Source: Desulfovibrio inopinatus DSM 10711 | GTDB lineage: Bacteria; Desulfobacterota; Desulfovibrionia; Desulfovibrionales; Desulfovibrionaceae | Length of the DNA stretch: 64,000 nucleotides | NCBI RefSeq assembly: GCF_000429305.1 | Contig: NZ_AUBP01000012.1 | Coordinates: forward strand, 62,001-126,000 | Direction of reading: 5' to 3' | Shown: positions 34,394 through 43,316 of the stretch, piece after piece | Layout: each line of letters starts with the position of its first letter | Position numbering within the stretch: position 1 is the first letter of the stretch | Made by a program: the position numbers and the translations under genes | Notes under the pieces: model-generated | The model's database searches: none | What the model saw: the letters and a program-made list of their open reading frames with translations, nothing else | What the model was told of the DNA's origin: nothing

Positions 34394-34578
34394 CAGTTTT
34401 GGCCATTTTGCCACGTCAAAGCAGAGCACACACCAATCTTTTTCTTGCCCCCTTCACGGGCTCCACAAAAAATATCGAAAATCCCTGTCATGCCACATGA
34501 CAGGATGATCAAGCCCGACGTCCACATGACGAGACAGCCCAACAGGGTGACGTATCGTATGCGAAAGCCGGGCTCCAT
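34393..34578 (-). CDS. Possible small membrane protein
   Basis: A 61-codon frame starts 6 bases after the stop of the upstream gene. It encodes one hydrophobic stretch (YVTLLGCLVMWTSGLIILSCGMTGIF) and a basic tail. Coupled translation is possible but no independent ribosome binding site is visible, and the frame runs into the tRNA terminator. Confidence 0.35.
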   Translation of the reverse strand: MEPGFRIRYVTLLGCLVMWTSGLIILSCGMTGIFDIFCGAREGGKKKIGVCSALTWQNGQN

Positions 34579-34584
34579 CCATGC

Positions 34585-34962
34585 TTAGGTTCCGATGTCG
34601 TTGTTATGATAGATTTTGGCTTCAGTTTTTTCCGGATTTTTTTGCCTATGCATATATTGATTGCGCGCTTTCTCGGCCAGCCTGCCCACAATATCGGGAA
34701 GATCTGAGGTTTCCCAGATTTCCGTAAATTCGGGTTTCGCCTTCAGCGCGTCAGACACCTCATAAAATGGTTTGTCTTCAGCAAATGCGATAATTTCATA
34801 TCGCCCTCTGCCGGCCTCCTGGAATACATTGTCGAGCAAGTCATCCATAATCTGTCCGAAAAACTTCTTCACATCTTCCGTGGATTCGGCCTCCGTCATC
34901 ATGCGACGAAACTGCGACGCGACCGGGCTTTCATACTTCGTGAAAGACAAACGTTTGCTCAT
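34585..34962 (-). CDS. Conserved-looking protein of unknown function (125 residues)
   Basis: AAGGAG precedes ATG 34962. The soluble protein has an early helical part (SPVASQFRRMMTEAESTEDVKKFFGQIMDDLLDNVF) and a basic C-terminus. There are no Cys, signal or membrane segments. No family is recognised. It is divergent from the 90-residue gene at 35129. Confidence 0.7.
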   Translation of the reverse strand: MSKRLSFTKYESPVASQFRRMMTEAESTEDVKKFFGQIMDDLLDNVFQEAGRGRYEIIAFAEDKPFYEVSDALKAKPEFTEIWETSDLPDIVGRLAEKARNQYMHRQKNPEKTEAKIYHNNDIGT

Positions 34963-35128
34963 AGTTTCTCCTTGGGCCTTGGAATTTTCTTGAAGAATAA
35001 AGATAATCCATTGTCGTCTTTTTGACCAGATATCTTGCAATTTTTTCAATGTTCTCGCTTCTCCAACGAGATCCACGAACGGCCTGTATTTTGCATGATT
35101 AACAAGTAAACCCAAAGGAGAGGCAAAA

Positions 35129-35401
35129 ATGACCACCAGTATCACCGGTTTGACCTCCGGTCTTTTTCAACAAGGCGGTCTGGGTATTGATAGCTTGACC
35201 CGCCGTCAGGACTCGGCCGACGCCGTCAACTCTTCCTCGAAGCCCCATGATGAAGTTCGCCTTTCTAGCATTACGACACAACAAGAAGCAGCCGATGCCC
35301 TGGCATTTGTTACCCAGTCAGGCGGAGATATCTCAGAAGTCCACAGTGGACTTGATCCTGCTCGTGTCGCGCAACTGATCGGCTTGTTCGACGACGAATA
35401 G
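35129..35401 (+). CDS. 90-residue protein of unknown function
   Basis: AAAGGAG lies 8 bases before the ATG. The protein is Ser/Thr/Gln-rich at the start (MTTSITGLTSGLFQQGGLGIDSLTRRQDSADAVNSS) and helical later (TTQQEAADALAFVTQ, PARVAQLIGLF). There is no signal or membrane segment. A long hairpin terminator follows. Function is unknown. Confidence 0.7.
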   Translation: MTTSITGLTSGLFQQGGLGIDSLTRRQDSADAVNSSSKPHDEVRLSSITTQQEAADALAFVTQSGGDISEVHSGLDPARVAQLIGLFDDE

Positions 35402-35485
35402 CCAAGGACGATTGTCGGCACGTCCAGTTGTATTCCTTGCTATAAAGACACTTCATCTGCGCCGGCTCGACGTGTTTCAACCACG

Positions 35486-35538
35486 AAAAAGCCTGGGGCG
35501 CTGTCACGTATTTGACGTGACAGCGCCCCAGGCTTTTT
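35486..35538. terminator. Perfect 24-bp bidirectional terminator
   Basis: Arms 35486-35509 and 35515-35538 are exact reverse complements around five bases, with A5 and T5 at the ends. It can serve both the 90-residue gene and the convergent TPR gene. Confidence 0.92.
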
Positions 35539-35579
35539 ATGGGCCGTGTTTCCCCGACCCTCTCCACTGGATACTGAAA

Positions 35580-36209
35580 TTATCCGTCAGCGCGGTGCGG
35601 TGCTAATTCGTCAAGCACTTCCTGCGGGACAGAATAGCCCGACGCCAAGGCCTGGTCGCAATGCTCGATGGCTTTCGCGAATTCACCTTTTTCAATATAA
35701 GCCAAGCACAGATTGTTATGTGCAGGACCGAATTTGGGCTGAAGTCGGATAGCTTTCAAACTCTCTTCAATCCCGCCTTCAATATCACCACTCATAAAAT
35801 AGGCGCTTCCCAGGGTGGAAATAGCCTGAACAAACTGAGAATCAAAGCGGATAGCTCGTCTCAGGGAATCAATGGCTTTATCCACATCTCCTTTCTGGAG
35901 GAAGACAAACCCGATGTTTCCATGCGGAACCGCAAATCGAGGACGAGCTTTCGTCGCCATAAGATTATACCGCAGGCAATCATCAAGGTCACCACGATGC
36001 AAAGCGATGCCACCAAGTTGTACAAAGCCTTCGGCCAACGTCGGAGAGCACTCCGTCGCTTTCATGAACTCGCGCTCAGCATCTTCGATGCGCCGTTTCG
36101 ACAAGTAGGCCACACCCAAATTGTAATGCGTATTGCCGCACTGGTCATTTTTTTCCAGCTTCTTTTCAAGCTCGACAATGTATTCGTCTGTAGACTTGTT
36201 ATCGGTCAT
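35580..36209 (-). CDS. TPR-repeat protein
   Basis: The 209-residue protein is made of about five tetratricopeptide repeats (THYNLGVAYLSKRRIEDAEREFMKA, VPHGNIGFVFLQKGDVDKAIDSLRRA, AHNNLCLAYIEKGEFAKAIEHCDQA). It has no signal peptide, so it is cytosolic. It is the last gene of a three-gene operon with a 124-residue protein and a YkgJ-type protein, with gaps of 5 and 6 bases. It probably acts as an assembly or interaction partner for those proteins. Confidence 0.88.
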   Translation of the reverse strand: MTDNKSTDEYIVELEKKLEKNDQCGNTHYNLGVAYLSKRRIEDAEREFMKATECSPTLAEGFVQLGGIALHRGDLDDCLRYNLMATKARPRFAVPHGNIGFVFLQKGDVDKAIDSLRRAIRFDSQFVQAISTLGSAYFMSGDIEGGIEESLKAIRLQPKFGPAHNNLCLAYIEKGEFAKAIEHCDQALASGYSVPQEVLDELAPHRADG

Positions 36210-36214
36210 TGTGA

Positions 36215-36589
36215 TTAGTCCGCCTTGTTTTCTGCCATGCTTGCGCTATGGCCTTCTTTCTCGAGGAGTTCCGTGTACCACAGAACAAAATCGCGCATGC
36301 CGATTTGGCGTTCCCGATGATTTGTCAGTCCGACACAAGCTTCCCACGCTCCCTTCAGGTATTCTCCCTGAGAAACGTGTCCTTTGCGTGAGCCCAAAAA
36401 TTCGTTCATGAGCTGCTGCGTTGTCCGCTTGGTCGGGTCTTGCCGAATATCAATGGGATCGAACGGCTTCTGAAAAGGATTCCATTGGTCGTAGCCGATT
36501 TTATCGATGAATTTTCGTCGACGAGGCGAAATCTTCTCATAAATCGCCTTTTTTTGCGCTTCGAATTCATCAATGGGGTCGTCACTCAT
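36215..36589 (-). CDS. Protein of unknown function between YkgJ and TPR genes
   Basis: The 124-residue protein is acidic at its start (MSDDPIDEFEAQKKAIYEKISPRRRKFIDKIGYDQWNPF) and has conserved-looking aromatic motifs (DQWNPFQKPFDPID, MRDFVLWYTELLEKEG). No family is recognised. Tight spacing on both sides places it in one operon with the Cys-rich YkgJ-type protein and the TPR protein. Confidence 0.8.
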   Translation of the reverse strand: MSDDPIDEFEAQKKAIYEKISPRRRKFIDKIGYDQWNPFQKPFDPIDIRQDPTKRTTQQLMNEFLGSRKGHVSQGEYLKGAWEACVGLTNHRERQIGMRDFVLWYTELLEKEGHSASMAENKAD

Positions 36590-36595
36590 ACCGTC

Positions 36596-37297
36596 CTACT
36601 CCTTCGTCGAAGCGGGCGAATCAGGCCCCTGACCATCGTCATCACCGTCCTCTAAACCGAAAAACTCTTCATCATAACGCGATAGGATAGCCTGCGAGAC
36701 CGGAGCAAGAGAACGAGACAAATGACTAAACCGCGTCGGCAGGTCGTCGATCAACGCCTGTGACAAAGCTAAAAGACGCTCCTGGACTTTATCCATTTTG
36801 ACGGTTGGATAATTTCCTCCAGGCTGGAATCCAGACTTTCCGCACGTTCTGGACTGTCCCCCGATTTCCATGGGAATGCCGTACAAGCGACACGTGATGG
36901 GTCGGTGCGCATAGGCAATACACATATCGGAGTCATTCAACAGTGGGCATCGAATGCGTTCTTTGCCCATAGTTTCCAAAATCTCCATATCATCCATACC
37001 GCGCTGCTGTGCTTTATAAGCTTGGCGTTTGAGCCGAAACAGCTCACGGTCGGCCCTGTTGGCGAGTTCTTCCAGCTGGGAGAGCGCTTCTCCAGATCCG
37101 ATGCTGGAGCGAAGATGATAATTGAGGTAAACTGCTTCCACCAGCGTAATATCAAAAACTGCATGACAACAATCACTGCATTTGACCGTACAGGTGACAC
37201 CATCGCCACACTGCTCTTTGACACGGCCAAAAACCGCATCGACTTCGGAACACAGCTTTTCATACGCTTCGAAATATTTGGAAAAATCCAATGCCAT
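36596..37297 (-). CDS. YkgJ-family Cys-rich metal-binding protein
   Basis: GGAG precedes ATG 37297, giving 233 residues. The N-terminal motif CTVKCSDCCHAVFDIT and the later RCPLLNDSDMCIAYAHRPITCRLYG are the YkgJ/UPF0153 signature thought to chelate zinc or an iron-sulfur cluster. The C-terminal tail is acidic. The function of the family is not established. It leads the operon with the 124-residue and TPR proteins and lies next to the ferredoxin gene. Confidence 0.85.
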   Translation of the reverse strand: MALDFSKYFEAYEKLCSEVDAVFGRVKEQCGDGVTCTVKCSDCCHAVFDITLVEAVYLNYHLRSSIGSGEALSQLEELANRADRELFRLKRQAYKAQQRGMDDMEILETMGKERIRCPLLNDSDMCIAYAHRPITCRLYGIPMEIGGQSRTCGKSGFQPGGNYPTVKMDKVQERLLALSQALIDDLPTRFSHLSRSLAPVSQAILSRYDEEFFGLEDGDDDGQGPDSPASTKE

Positions 37298-37394
37298 CCG
37301 TTTGCTCCGGATACCGGTCGGTCGCTGTTTTCGGCAAGAGCCGTCAACGTAAGCGATGTTTGGACGCCGCGTTGATACGACGAAAAGAATATAA

Positions 37395-37427
37395 ACGGGA
37401 GCGGTCAAGGTGCGCGACCGCTCCCGT
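37395..37427 (-). terminator. Terminator after the ferredoxin gene
   Basis: Twelve-base arms (37395-37406, 37416-37427) pair exactly. On the minus strand the hairpin is followed by TTTAT. Confidence 0.75.
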
Positions 37428-37457
37428 CAACAATGCGAACAATAACAGAAAAAGAGC

Positions 37458-37646
37458 TTAGTCTTCTTCGATGGTCAGAGCATCCTGCTCACAAACTTCG
37501 ATGCAGGATTCGCAGCCCAGGCATTCTTCTTCGTTAACAGCAACGGCTTTGCCGTCCTGCAGTTCGTAAACTTCGACGGGGCAGACATCTACGCATTCGC
37601 CGTCGCCAGTGCACTTGTCCGTGTCGATGGTGATTTTGTAACCCAT
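37458..37646 (-). CDS. Seven-iron-type ferredoxin (D. africanus ferredoxin III-like)
   Basis: The 62-residue protein binds two clusters. The second site CLGCESCIEVCE is a standard [4Fe-4S] motif. In the first site, CTGDGECVDVCP, the middle Cys of the CxxCxxC motif is Asp. Ferredoxin III of Desulfovibrio africanus has the same Asp (residue 14 without Met) and holds a [3Fe-4S] cluster that can take up a fourth metal to become a heterometal cube. The remembered sequence of that protein is almost the same as this one. GGAGG precedes the ATG. A low-potential electron carrier role is likely. Confidence 0.93.
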   Translation of the reverse strand: MGYKITIDTDKCTGDGECVDVCPVEVYELQDGKAVAVNEEECLGCESCIEVCEQDALTIEED

Positions 37647-38037
37647 TTTTTTCCTCCAGTGGTTTAGTAAGTGGCATACCGAATCTCCGGCGTGGGGAAC
37701 GGGTCGGATGCGCTGAATACATCATTTTGACTTGCGGCCCGACACCGCCGGCAACGAATGTATCCCGTGAACCTTCTTAGGTATTTTGGGATCGCTTTAT
37801 CCTTTTAACATCCCAAGCTGATTGGTTCGTCAAAAGCCTTTGTTGCCTTAGCCACATCTTTTTCTCAGTGTCAAGCGTCACACACAGCCAGCTTGAACTT
37901 TCTCCATCGATTTCAAATTGTTGAAGCTGAAGAAAAAAATTAAAAACCAAACCTAAAGTTTTTTTGTTCCATGGCCGACAAGTTAATTGGTGAACTCAGT
38001 ATGCCACCGTAGTCCATATCAAATTAAGGTTTCTATT
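37647..38037. other. Divergent intergenic region, ferredoxin and glycosyltransferase
   Basis: The 391 bases include the ferredoxin ribosome binding site and an AT-rich stretch around 37925-37970. No convincing promoter pair or other gene was found. Confidence 0.4.
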
Positions 38038-38979
38038 ATGGCCAAGATCAGTGTTCTCAAACCACCCACAAACAGTATCAAGCCGGTCTTGATGCTTCTC
38101 ACGTCGCACCGGCTCGACTGTTTCATGCTGTGCGTCAAGTGCCTTGAGCGATTTACCGATCTTAGTCGACTCAAAAGAATATACGTGTTGGCAAACAGCG
38201 TCACCGAAGAGCATGCAGCGGTCATCGAACGGTTTCGCAATCGCCATTCAAACGTTTCTGTTCTTGATTGCCGACCACGCGGACTTATCCCAGCGGTCAA
38301 TATTGCTCAAAATACGCTTCTTGCCCGCCATGGGCACGACGTCATTATCAAGATTGAAGAAGATCTCTTTGTCACGCCCAATTGGCTTGAACATCTCCTG
38401 CATGCCTACCAATTGCACCGGCATAGAACAGATGTTCCGGTACTTTCACCGTTAACTCCAGTCAGTGCGACAGGACGTCATAGCCTCATCCCATTTCTCA
38501 ATGCGGCGTACCCGTCTGAACGGTCCATGTTTGCAGGCCCACCAGTTGAAGACAACTGGGTATATCATCGTTGGATTTGGGACAAAGTGCTTACCGACAA
38601 CCTCGTGGAGTCATTCCTCGAACAAGGTCCTCAACCTTATGACTATCTCAACTTTCTCAATGTCAATTGTATTATCTACGACCAACGTCTCATTCAGAAA
38701 GTCCTTCCTCTCCCTGTGCGCCGCTATCCCAATACGGCATCCACGGAAAATATAGCTTTTAACAAAGCGCTATGGGAAAACAATCTCAAGCTCGGCATCA
38801 TCAATACAAGTATTGTCCACCATTATAGTCATGCACGGTGTGAAGAGTATTTACGTACCCATATTCCACTGGATTCGGTCTGGCGATTCTTGTCCGGTAT
38901 CAATGTTGATACGCCTCCGAAGCGAGTTCCTCAATTGCCCCCCTCCACAGCGCTCCGGTTGCGACGAGCCGTCCGTTGA
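38038..38979 (+). CDS. Glycosyltransferase-like protein (GT-A fold)
   Basis: AAGG lies 8 bases before ATG 38038. The 313-residue protein starts with KPVLMLLTSHRLDCFMLCVKCLERFTD, a GT2-type N-terminus, and has an acidic nucleotide-sugar motif (VIIKIEEDLFVTPNWLEHLLHAY). No signal or membrane segment is seen. The acceptor is unknown. A terminator follows, and the gene stands alone next to the htrA group. Confidence 0.65.
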   Translation: MAKISVLKPPTNSIKPVLMLLTSHRLDCFMLCVKCLERFTDLSRLKRIYVLANSVTEEHAAVIERFRNRHSNVSVLDCRPRGLIPAVNIAQNTLLARHGHDVIIKIEEDLFVTPNWLEHLLHAYQLHRHRTDVPVLSPLTPVSATGRHSLIPFLNAAYPSERSMFAGPPVEDNWVYHRWIWDKVLTDNLVESFLEQGPQPYDYLNFLNVNCIIYDQRLIQKVLPLPVRRYPNTASTENIAFNKALWENNLKLGIINTSIVHHYSHARCEEYLRTHIPLDSVWRFLSGINVDTPPKRVPQLPPSTALRLRRAVR

Positions 38980-39004
38980 CCATCGTAGAGAATATCAAAA
39001 ATTT

Positions 39005-39041
39005 AAAAAGCGATCCTTCCGTTTCGGCAGGATCGCTTTTT
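39005..39041. terminator. Bidirectional terminator
   Basis: Thirteen-base arms (39005-39017, 39029-39041) end in A5 and T5. It is shared by the convergent glycosyltransferase and htrA genes. Confidence 0.9.
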
Positions 39042-39067
39042 ATTATGTTTCTATGTCAAGAACCAGC

Positions 39068-40420
39068 CTAAACCTGGAAACGTACCCTATATAATCGTCC
39101 ATCACGTGACACAATGAATATCAAAGAATTTTGCATCCGATACAATAAAGCCGCCTTGATGAAATCATCCATATCAGACAATGTTGTTGAGCCGATTTTC
39201 AAAATGCGATCGCCGGAACGCAACCCAATTTTTCCAGCCGCTGATCCTGGCTCTACAACCGAGACCAAGATACCCGATCCCTTTTTCGCAGGAAGAGCTT
39301 TGAGTCCCCAACGAATCGAAATGATTCTCATGGCATCGTCTGTTGTAAACGGCGTTGCCCGGGCTGTCATATCAAAGGGCTTTCCTTTCCGATGCACGCG
39401 CAAGGTTAATGTTTCGCCAGCCGTCGCGTTCCGCAGCACGCTAACGAAATGCTCCTTGTCGACAAGAGGCACCCCCGCAACCGATAAGATGACATCTCCC
39501 GGCACAAGGCCCGCACGTTCAGCTTCAGTCCCTTTGTAGACTTCGGTCACGAGTAAGCCATTCATTGAGGCAAGCCCAAAATACGACGCCATAGCGCCAT
39601 CTAAACTTTGACCGGCCAGACCGAGCCAGACGGGGCTGACTTTGCCTGTTCCAACCAGTTCGGCAACAACACGTTTCGCTTTATCAATAGGAATGGCAAA
39701 ACCGATTCCTTCGGCTCCAGCTTGAATTGCTGTGTTAATGCCGACTAATCGACCATGAATATCAAGAAGCGGTCCCCCGCTATTGCCGGGATTAATCGCC
39801 GCATCGGTTTGAATAAGGTCGGTATACATACCTCCCTTGGTCTCTAGAGAACGCTTTACGGCTGAAACAACACCGGTCGTTACGGTATTGGAATATCCGT
39901 AAGGATTCCCAATGGCGATAACGGTTTCTCCCATGAGCAAACCAGCAGAGTCTCCCATTTCCAGCTGGGGTAACCCCTTGGCATTTTCCAAGTGGAGTAC
40001 GGCGAGATCGAAATCAGGTTCCGAAGCCACAAGTTCTGCGGTAAATTCTCGGCCATCAAGAAGTTTGGCCGTGATATACCCACCTTCGGAAATAACGTGC
40101 GCATTCGTTAAAACCAAGCCTTTCTGACCATCGATAATCACCCCCGACCCCAGACTTTGCCGCTTTTGCGATCGCATCTGGTCAAAGGCGTCTCCAAAGA
40201 ATTCCTGCGGGAACATCCCGTGAAACGGCGACGTTGGAGTGCGTGTCTCTACAGTTGTCGTGATGTTGACGACAGCCGGAGACGCCGCCATGACCGCGCG
40301 AACAACCGGGGTGATGCGAACCTCATCCGCCGGAACAGCCGCCAGCGCCTGCATGGCGATACAGACCAGCATGCAGACACTAAGCGTTATGTATTGCAAT
40401 TTTCTCCAGTTTCGAGACAC
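39068..40420 (-). CDS. htrA: Do/HtrA-family periplasmic serine protease
   Basis: The start is a GTG 5 bases after the htpX stop, with GGGAG upstream inside that gene's end. The 450-residue protein has a signal peptide, a trypsin-like domain with His108, Asp138 and Ser214 (NPGNSGGPLL), and two PDZ domains (about 270-350 and 370-445). It degrades or holds misfolded envelope proteins under stress. It shares an operon with htpX, and an Hsp20 gene is just upstream. Confidence 0.93.
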   Translation of the reverse strand: MSRNWRKLQYITLSVCMLVCIAMQALAAVPADEVRITPVVRAVMAASPAVVNITTTVETRTPTSPFHGMFPQEFFGDAFDQMRSQKRQSLGSGVIIDGQKGLVLTNAHVISEGGYITAKLLDGREFTAELVASEPDFDLAVLHLENAKGLPQLEMGDSAGLLMGETVIAIGNPYGYSNTVTTGVVSAVKRSLETKGGMYTDLIQTDAAINPGNSGGPLLDIHGRLVGINTAIQAGAEGIGFAIPIDKAKRVVAELVGTGKVSPVWLGLAGQSLDGAMASYFGLASMNGLLVTEVYKGTEAERAGLVPGDVILSVAGVPLVDKEHFVSVLRNATAGETLTLRVHRKGKPFDMTARATPFTTDDAMRIISIRWGLKALPAKKGSGILVSVVEPGSAAGKIGLRSGDRILKIGSTTLSDMDDFIKAALLYRMQNSLIFIVSRDGRLYRVRFQV

Positions 40421-40425
40421 AACAG

Positions 40426-41277
40426 CTATCTCCCGGCCATTTGCTGCAACCGGCGAATACGATCTTCCGTCGGGGGGTGCGTGCTGAACAAATTTCCCAT
40501 GGAATGACCGGAAAACGGATTCACGATGAACATGTGTGCTGTAGCCGGATTGGCCTGTACACGATGCCCTCGGGCATAGCTATCCAGTTTACCAAGAGCC
40601 GAAGCCAGGGCCAACGGCGTGTGCGAGAGCTCGGCACCGGTTGCATCAGCCAGATATTCACGGGATCGTGAAATCGCCATTTGAATCAGGCTCGCTGCAA
40701 TCGGGGCAAGAATCGCCAACAGTATGGCTCCGAAACCGCCTATGCCGCCCTCGTCGTCGTTGGAGGATCCCATGCCGAAAATAGCACCCCATTGGAGCAT
40801 ATTGGCAATCATCATGATTGCTCCTCCCATGGTGGCGGCAATGGTTTGAATGAGAATGTCCCTATTCTTGATATGCCCCATCTCATGAGACAGAACTCCG
40901 CGAAGCTCTTCAGGAGAAACAAGATGTAAAATACCTTCGGTAACAGCAACAGCGGCATGGTGAGGATCACGCCCCGTTGCAAACGCATTGGGAGCATCGC
41001 CGGGCACAAGATAAATACGAGGCTTCGGTAAACCCGCATTGTGTGCCAACTCCTCAACCATACGATGGAGCCCCGGAGCATCGGCTGCATCGAGTTCTCT
41101 GGCTCGGTACATGGACAGGACAATCTTGTCGGAATACCAATAGCTCCCAATATTCATAACGAGAGCCAGACCAAACGCGATGACAAGGCCAGCACGGCCA
41201 CCAAGTGCACCGCCGAGAAAAATGATCAGTGCAGTCATGAGCCCAAGAAGCAAGGCTGTCTTGATTTGACTGGTCAT
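40426..41277 (-). CDS. htpX: Membrane zinc metalloprotease HtpX
   Basis: AAGGAG precedes ATG 41277. The 283-residue protein has two N-terminal membrane spans, the M48 zinc motif HEMGH (His131, Glu132, His135) and the third-ligand region SREYLADATGAEL, plus two more hydrophobic segments around 150-195. HtpX cleaves misfolded inner-membrane proteins. It is tightly linked to htrA. Confidence 0.95.
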   Translation of the reverse strand: MTSQIKTALLLGLMTALIIFLGGALGGRAGLVIAFGLALVMNIGSYWYSDKIVLSMYRARELDAADAPGLHRMVEELAHNAGLPKPRIYLVPGDAPNAFATGRDPHHAAVAVTEGILHLVSPEELRGVLSHEMGHIKNRDILIQTIAATMGGAIMMIANMLQWGAIFGMGSSNDDEGGIGGFGAILLAILAPIAASLIQMAISRSREYLADATGAELSHTPLALASALGKLDSYARGHRVQANPATAHMFIVNPFSGHSMGNLFSTHPPTEDRIRRLQQMAGR

Positions 41278-41383
41278 AGAAATTCTCCTTTTGAAAATAG
41301 AAAAGCTGCTGCTCGCGATCTGCGGGCAGGATATGTTGTCGGTTCATCCGACGTATGACAGCAAATTTCCCAACGCCACCGAG

Positions 41384-41836
41384 TTAGGTGGCGATAATGA
41401 TGCGCCGGCGCAATGATTGCGACCGTTTTTTGGGGATTGAGACTTCAAGCAAACCTGCAGCCATGACAGCCGAAATACTGTCTGCTTCAATGCCTTCGGG
41501 AAGCGTAAATTTTCTGGCAAAAGGTCCGTACGACCGTTCAAGCATTTGATAGACGCCGCCACTGGCATCTTTTTCAAATCTTCGCTCTCCATAGATGCGC
41601 AACTCTTTGCCGCTCACCTCGACGATAACGTCGTTCCTATCAACGCTGGCAAGCTCCACCCGAACCAGATATCCATCACGAGTTTCAATGATATCGGCAC
41701 ATGGAGTCCAGATATAACTACGCTTTCGGGACACGACATCTTGACGGAATGAAGACAGGGCTTCAGACATGACACGATCCATTTCGTCTTTCACGTCCTC
41801 AATCCCCATCCAGGGAGTCCAATTCAGTTTACCCAT
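41384..41836 (-). CDS. Hsp20 small heat-shock protein
   Basis: AAGGAAA precedes ATG 41836. The 150-residue protein has an alpha-crystallin domain (YIWTPCADIIETRDGYLVRVELASVDRNDVIVEVSGKELRIYGERR...AGLLEVSIPKK). It binds unfolding proteins without ATP. A 106-base gap separates it from htpX on the same strand. No clear sigma32-type promoter was found. Confidence 0.92.
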   Translation of the reverse strand: MGKLNWTPWMGIEDVKDEMDRVMSEALSSFRQDVVSRKRSYIWTPCADIIETRDGYLVRVELASVDRNDVIVEVSGKELRIYGERRFEKDASGGVYQMLERSYGPFARKFTLPEGIEADSISAVMAAGLLEVSIPKKRSQSLRRRIIIAT

Positions 41837-42100
41837 GAATTTTTTCCTTATCAGACCATTGAAAAAGCATACATCACAGGCTGTTCTTGTACGCCTCACG
41901 GTGAGACGCGCGGCATTCAAAAATGAACATACAGATATTTTGAACTCTGTACAGCCATGCAAACAGATATTTCCCCACAGCCTGTTATGGCAGCTCTCCC
42001 TCAAACCCAGTTTGTCAGACGCGATGTTTGAGAAAATACGCTTTTCATAATAATCTTGGGTAGAACAATGTCAATCATCGCACCTAGAAACAGACCATGC

Positions 42101-42319
42101 TCAGGACGAGGATCCCGAGGTCGATTTGGACGAGCGTTCTCCGCGATCCCAATTGGGTTTCGCCACAGCTTCATCCACGAGCATAATGGGAATATCCTCA
42201 CGTATAGGGTAGACAACGTTACAGTCTTCGCAAAACAGACCCGTTTCACTGGTCACGGGAGTCAGATCGCCCTTACATTTGGGGCAAGCCAAAATTTCGA
42301 GAAGTTTAGGATCGAGCAT
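42101..42319 (-). CDS. Trm112-like zinc-ribbon protein
   Basis: AAGGA precedes ATG 42319. The 72-residue protein reads MLDPKLLEILACPKCKGDL...LFCEDCNVVYPIREDIPIML, the Trm112/UPF0434 signature with two CxxC pairs that bind zinc. Trm112 proteins activate methyltransferases in other organisms; the bacterial role is not fixed. The acidic/Ser-rich tail is variable. Confidence 0.9.
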   Translation of the reverse strand: MLDPKLLEILACPKCKGDLTPVTSETGLFCEDCNVVYPIREDIPIMLVDEAVAKPNWDRGERSSKSTSGSSS

Positions 42320-42439
42320 AAGAATTGTCCTTATCGTTTTTTTCATGTCTATAGCTTGCTTGGCGTTGTCCTTCAACCAAAAGCCAGTCATTGACTTGTG
42401 TCATACAATTCCATAGCACGTAGAAAAAAGAGATACTAT

Positions 42440-43297
42440 ATGGCCATCATAGACCTGCATACCCACTCCACTGCTTCAGACGGCACCCTATCGCCAACTG
42501 ACCTTGTTCACATGGCTAAAGACGCCAAACTTTCAGCCATCGCCCTGACGGATCACGACACGATCTCCGGTATTCCCGAGGCCCTTGATGCGGGTGCGCG
42601 TTATGGGATCAAAGTTATCGCGGGCTGTGAGCTTTCCGTCCATCTCGGTGATGTTAAATTTCATCTTCTTGGCCTGTTTCTCCCGGCATCTCCCGGTCGG
42701 CTAGCCACAGAACTTCATGAACTCCGCCAAAAACGACATGACCGCAACCATGTCATTGTGCAAAAATTGCGCGATATGGGCATTGATATCCGATACGAAG
42801 AGGTGACGGCTCTGGCCAAAGGAGCTGTCGGTCGTCCACACTTCGCTCAAGTTCTTGTAGATAAAGGCGTGGTCCATGACGTGGCAGAAGCCTTCGACAT
42901 CTATCTCGGTGCCCGAGGGCGAGCATACGCACCCAAAGATGTTCTCTCTGCCGACAAAGCCATAGAACTTCTGGCCGAAGAAAACGCCCTCAGTATTTTA
43001 GCCCATCCCGGACTCATGCGCACGGATATGGATAAAATCGAAGCGCTCATCGTCAAACTGCATGAGATGGGCATGGATGGCATCGAAGCGTATTATACAG
43101 AACACACCCCGACCACAACAAAAGCATTTCTCGGAATCGCCAAGCGCTTGAACATGCCTGTCAGCGGCGGCTCGGATTTTCACGGAGGTGTTAAACCCAA
43201 AATTCGACTCGGTACGGGAACCGGCCGATTGCGCGTACCGTATTCTGTTTTAGACGAACTCTCTCGCTACCATTCTCGTAAATTCAATCACGTCTGA
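42440..43297 (+). CDS. PHP-domain phosphoesterase (RNase AM/TrpH type)
   Basis: The 285-residue protein starts MAIIDLHTHSTASDGTLSPTDL, the PHP metal-binding motif HxH, with further motifs LTDHDTISG and ILAHPG. Related proteins hydrolyse 3',5'-bisphosphonucleotides and degrade short RNAs from the 5' end. The start ATG is preceded by AGAGAT. It is followed after 19 bases by the CBS-ACT gene and probably shares its transcript. Confidence 0.9.
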   Translation: MAIIDLHTHSTASDGTLSPTDLVHMAKDAKLSAIALTDHDTISGIPEALDAGARYGIKVIAGCELSVHLGDVKFHLLGLFLPASPGRLATELHELRQKRHDRNHVIVQKLRDMGIDIRYEEVTALAKGAVGRPHFAQVLVDKGVVHDVAEAFDIYLGARGRAYAPKDVLSADKAIELLAEENALSILAHPGLMRTDMDKIEALIVKLHEMGMDGIEAYYTEHTPTTTKAFLGIAKRLNMPVSGGSDFHGGVKPKIRLGTGTGRLRVPYSVLDELSRYHSRKFNHV

Positions 43298-43316
43298 TAC
43301 GCCCAAGGAGGAAAGC

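Noticed and set aside
41837-42100. Sigma32-type heat-shock promoter before the Hsp20 gene
   Set aside because: No CTTGAA and CCCCAT pair at the required spacing was found.
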